From contig JAHHSM010000006.1 in assembly GCA_020025175.1 (NCBI GenBank), positions 1 through 46,610 of the forward strand: DNA of 46,610 nt, read 5' to 3'. Below are positions 43,582-46,610 of the stretch, one piece after another. Source of the DNA: Oscillospiraceae bacterium (GTDB lineage Bacteria; Bacillota; Clostridia; Oscillospirales; Oscillospiraceae). The notes below the pieces were generated by a model, which saw nothing but the letters and a program-made list of their open reading frames with translations, was not told where the DNA came from and searched no databases. The position numbers were made by a program, and so were the translations under genes. Every line of letters begins with the position of its first letter. Position 1 is the first letter of the stretch.

Positions 43582-46272
43582 TTATTGATCATATTCAGTT
43601 CTGAAAATAACCTCATCCTGAATCGGCTTACCGATTTCACACCAATACTGGGTAAAGCCGGCAACACGAACCATCAGATCACGATAATCATCGGGTTTCT
43701 TCTGTGCATCACGCAGCACCTCGGAAGATGTGATATTGAACTGAACATGGAAACCACCCTTGCGCATATAAGCACGGATAATATCCAGCAGCTTCTTTGT
43801 ACCGTTAAGACCCTTCACCGCATTGGGATGAATCTTAACATTCATCTGGGAGTTCTGGCACATAGCGTGGTCATAACAAGTTGCGGACTCAAACACTGCA
43901 TAGATACCATTCTTATCTGTGGTAGGTGCAGGGGACATCGAACCATCGGCGTAAGTTGTACCTGCCAAACGTCCATCGGGTGTTGCCAAGGTGATAGCAC
44001 CCTGAGGACCGTGAGTAGAAACGGAAATCTGGCACATATAGTACTGCTTGCCGTAGTAAGAGCGCAGTCTGAGCATCTCAGGCAGCATACGATCTTCGTA
44101 TTCCTTCAAAATCGAGTCGGCATATGGATCCGCATTGCCGTACTTGGGTGCATTGACACAATCGTAGAAGATCTTCTCATACTTGGGTGCCTCTTCAGTT
44201 GCCTCGCGGCGATCGGGAGAGTACACGCCGGTTTCGAATGCGGTCTTAAATCCGAAGTTATGCAGCATCGCATCGGTCATCTCTTCCAATGTGTACTTCT
44301 TATCGTCATACACATTCTTTTTCAGAGAAGCCATGGAGTTGATAAAGTTGATCGTACCGCAGGACTCAAAGTTGATACCGCCATTGTAGCGAGCACCCTC
44401 ATTGCCGATATGCTGACCCTTAGCGAAGCAGTCAGGCTTCAGCATGGATGCAACAACAGGCATATTGTTCTTTCTCCAGATATCCATTTGGATATTGTTG
44501 ATCTTATTTGCCACTTCGAGCAGTTCACGCATGTACTTCATCCATACATCCCAAACATCCTCAAAGGTGTCAAGTTTACGGTTATGCGGTTCAAAGACCT
44601 GAATGCCGGTACGCTTATCCAGACCATTGGTCAGAACCAGCTCCAGCAGCTTCGGCAAGCCCGTAAAGTGGATACCGGTACCACAAGTGGGAGCAGCACC
44701 GCCGGGGATCATGTAAGTCTTTCCGTTATAATGCAGGGGCTGGAAGCATCCCGGAGAGGATTCCAAGCAGCCGCCCAGACACCATGCACGAGCATCGTAA
44801 AGGTTCATGCCCTCAGGCAGATAGTGACGCATCATATAGTTCATGCCGCCCTGATTGTTCATCCATGCAGGATAACCCATGCCCAGCTTGCAGCAGCGAG
44901 CACACTTCATCAGGAACTCTTCCGGTGTCTTTTCATCATACAAAACAGACAGTGTAGGCTGTGTGGTCTTTGCACGCATACCTGCCTCAACAATCAGATA
45001 TTCCAAGGGTGTAACAGCTGTCAAACCGTCGCGGTTCAAGCCACCCAGAGACAGGTTGTTAAAGGTATTGCCGGAAAGCACGCCGCCGGTGACACCAGAA
45101 GATGCAAAGCACTCAATAGAGGTGATCTTAATACGATACAGCTCCAACAGTTCCACAACTTCTTCATCGGTGGTGACGCCATCTTCTATATCCTTCTCAT
45201 AGAAGGGCTGCAAAACCTGACCCAGACGACCGATAGACATACCGGACTGCGGATCTTCGTTGACAACACCCAGATGGCATAGGAAGGTCAGCTGCAATGC
45301 CTCGCGGAATGTAGCAGGCTTCTTATGTGCAATATTGTGCATTACAACTGCAATTTCTTCATAGTCTTTCTTCTGAGCAGGATCTGTTTCCAACTCTGCC
45401 AGATATGTAGCACGCTTACCATAGTTATCAGCCCACCGAGACAGACCCTTGGTGATTTCCTTGGTTGCCATATAATAGTAGCCACGGCTCATGCCCAGGA
45501 TACCATCATCACCGGCTTCGCCCAATGTCTCTGCAATCTTTTCATCGCACATCTCAATAATGCGGTCAAACCCGTATTCCAGAGGCATGTAATAGTTGAT
45601 TACTTCACGACCCTGAGGAATTGCCCAGGAGTCAAACATAATCAAAACAGAATCTCTGTAGGCCTTCCACTTGGGATACTCAGGAACTGTCTTGGAATAG
45701 CGATCCGTAACACGCTCTACAGAAGCATTATCCCAATACTTGGAAACTTTGACCAGCACAGGAATTTCTTCCTTGCGCATACCGAACTTCTGTGCAATGG
45801 AAATAACGTTTCCGAAGCTCTCTGTAACGTTACCGCCGCCAGCACCAACCACGGAAACAGCATCTGCTGCTGCCAGAGGAGGTGCATCGACCTCATTCAT
45901 CAGTGCCTCAGCCTGTGCGTTAAAGAACGATGCGTCAACCCAGGGGAACGGGAAAGCACCACGCCAGTTCTTTGTTTTGTTCATAACAAGCTTTTCACCA
46001 GGCCAGATAGTAGGTGTCGTATGGGACAGTGCTGCTCCATAAGCCTTAGCTCTCCGGATTTCGGGCACATCCCCTTCATTTTCCCACCAAACACGGTTAT
46101 ACCAATACGGGATTTCCATATCCACCGTATTCTTCATGGTATAGTAGATGTTGATGAGCTTTGTGAATCGCTCGCTGGGGTCGGGAACATCATCCTCGGT
46201 GAAGTTGTCGACCGGTGTGACATCCAAACCGCGTCTTTTCAGAATTTCCTGTGCTCTTGCTTCGTTATCCAT
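43582..46272 (-). CDS. hpdB: HpdB: 4-hydroxyphenylacetate decarboxylase, glycyl radical large subunit
   Basis: 896 residues from ATG 46272 (AGGGAGG 6-7 nt upstream); an open frame extending to 46470 lacks an SD and is rejected. It decarboxylates 4-hydroxyphenylacetate to p-cresol by radical chemistry in the cytoplasm. The C. scatologenes active-site residues Arg223, Ser344, Cys503, Glu505, His536, Glu637 and Gly873 all have counterparts one position earlier: Arg222, Ser343, Cys502, Glu504 (CLE), His535, Glu636 and Gly872 (RVAGF). Conserved His and Glu for the phenol group argue for 4-hydroxyphenylacetate over phenylacetate or indoleacetate. It is the first gene of a six-gene series. Residue numbers of the reference enzyme are from memory. 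Confidence 0.96.
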   Translation of the reverse strand: MDNEARAQEILKRRGLDVTPVDNFTEDDVPDPSERFTKLINIYYTMKNTVDMEIPYWYNRVWWENEGDVPEIRRAKAYGAALSHTTPTIWPGEKLVMNKTKNWRGAFPFPWVDASFFNAQAEALMNEVDAPPLAAADAVSVVGAGGGNVTESFGNVISIAQKFGMRKEEIPVLVKVSKYWDNASVERVTDRYSKTVPEYPKWKAYRDSVLIMFDSWAIPQGREVINYYMPLEYGFDRIIEMCDEKIAETLGEAGDDGILGMSRGYYYMATKEITKGLSRWADNYGKRATYLAELETDPAQKKDYEEIAVVMHNIAHKKPATFREALQLTFLCHLGVVNEDPQSGMSIGRLGQVLQPFYEKDIEDGVTTDEEVVELLELYRIKITSIECFASSGVTGGVLSGNTFNNLSLGGLNRDGLTAVTPLEYLIVEAGMRAKTTQPTLSVLYDEKTPEEFLMKCARCCKLGMGYPAWMNNQGGMNYMMRHYLPEGMNLYDARAWCLGGCLESSPGCFQPLHYNGKTYMIPGGAAPTCGTGIHFTGLPKLLELVLTNGLDKRTGIQVFEPHNRKLDTFEDVWDVWMKYMRELLEVANKINNIQMDIWRKNNMPVVASMLKPDCFAKGQHIGNEGARYNGGINFESCGTINFINSMASLKKNVYDDKKYTLEEMTDAMLHNFGFKTAFETGVYSPDRREATEEAPKYEKIFYDCVNAPKYGNADPYADSILKEYEDRMLPEMLRLRSYYGKQYYMCQISVSTHGPQGAITLATPDGRLAGTTYADGSMSPAPTTDKNGIYAVFESATCYDHAMCQNSQMNVKIHPNAVKGLNGTKKLLDIIRAYMRKGGFHVQFNITSSEVLRDAQKKPDDYRDLMVRVAGFTQYWCEIGKPIQDEVIFRTEYDQ

Positions 46273-46349
46273 GTCGATCCTCCCTTTTAAAAACTGATTT
46301 GTTGCTTGTGCTTCTACGCCTATCATAACACGCCTCCAGTAAATAAACA

Positions 46350-46468
46350 GTGCAGTTTGCACATGAAATAATATAATCAAAAGAACAATTTTATGCATTT
46401 CGCGCAAATTGCACACAGTGTATAGTTTGCACACCAAATACTCCCCTGTGTATTTAGGACGATTGCAC
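46350..46468. promoter_or_regulatory. TTGCACA repeat array upstream of hpdB
   Basis: Four copies of WTTGCACA on the plus strand (TGTGCAAW toward hpdB), with TGCAC ending at 46362, 46414, 46432 and 46468. Two are completed to inverted repeats: GTGCA-GTT-TGCAC (46350-46362) and GCGCA-AAT-TGCAC (46402-46414). A weak promoter (TATGAT about 45 nt before the hpdB ATG, poor -35) lies beside the nearest copy. This looks like the operator set of an unknown regulator, perhaps an activator. 46273-46610 holds no gene. Confidence 0.55.
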
Positions 46469-46610
46469 AAATCTCCACGCCTTTACTATATGCAACCACC
46501 CCTGTTTTCAGACTACAACTTTTTAAAACTTTCTTTTTTAACGCCCACATGTAAAATTGTTTTTTTATATACCTATAAAACCTATGAAATTTGTATGATT
46601 TATACAATAT

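Noticed and set aside
43552..45282. 576-residue open frame on the plus strand
   Set aside because: Antisense to hpdB; long only because of the codon bias of hpdB.
43582..46272. Alternative assignment as indoleacetate or phenylacetate decarboxylase, or pyruvate formate-lyase
   Set aside because: Pyruvate formate-lyase lacks the Cys-x-Glu active site and the small subunit. The presence of HpdC and of His535 and Glu636 favours 4-hydroxyphenylacetate.

Overview
The window comes from an anaerobic, gut-type member of the Clostridia (Firmicutes), most likely near the Oscillospirales. The reasons are the Gram-positive style str operon with an L7Ae-like gene between rpoC and rpsL, purine-rich Shine-Dalgarno sites close to AAGGAGG before almost every gene, many GTG starts, an electron-bifurcating [FeFe] hydrogenase, oxygen-sensitive glycyl radical chemistry, and lipoprotein serpins. 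The assignment is inference; there is no 16S gene in the window.

Layout. 108-827 holds an RsuA-type pseudouridine synthase and 926-1387 a small membrane-anchored DUF4830-like protein. 1477-13940 (minus strand) is the core transcription and translation block: rpoB-rpoC, then a separately promoted L7Ae-rpsL-rpsG-fusA-tuf unit. 14434-15668 holds a cyclophilin lipoprotein and a MntR/DtxR-type repressor. 15714-23407 (minus) contains two modules of parallel design: an ECF-like sigma factor and a one-pass anti-sigma-like protein followed by output genes. In one the output is an MBOAT acyltransferase with a DHHW protein; in the other it is two lipoprotein serpins. Both modules start from similar TGTRACC / YGTATT promoters, so each is probably self-activating. 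23520-26151 holds three small unknown genes and an SLH-anchored CapA-like protein.

26332-34147 is a hydrogen module: hydC-hydB-hydA on the minus strand, a divergent Crp/Fnr-type regulator, then the maturases hydE and hydG on the plus strand. HydF is absent. Two sites match the Rex operator consensus (TTGTTAA-N4-TTAACAA): one in the hydC/crp intergenic region and a perfect one at 34326-34343. The second lies just downstream of a strong promoter that has no protein-coding gene before an intrinsic terminator about 220 nt later. It therefore looks like a Rex-repressed small RNA, analogous in logic to Bacillus RoxS. 34774-38715 holds an AEC transporter, a low-molecular-weight tyrosine phosphatase, a DUF1846 protein and a small lipoprotein. 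A second promoter-plus-terminator unit of about 72 nt follows.

39119-46272 (minus) is an arylacetate decarboxylase locus: hpdB, hpdC, hpdA, a TPR protein, an OFA-type MFS transporter and a DUF4125-like protein. HpdB keeps every active-site residue known for 4-hydroxyphenylacetate decarboxylase at a constant one-residue offset, and HpdC keeps the His/Cys cluster ligands. Production of p-cresol from tyrosine-derived 4-hydroxyphenylacetate is therefore the best prediction. The downstream TPR/MFS/DUF4125 genes, a structured leader with a 13-codon ORF, and a set of TTGCACA repeats upstream of hpdB are the less-described parts of this locus.
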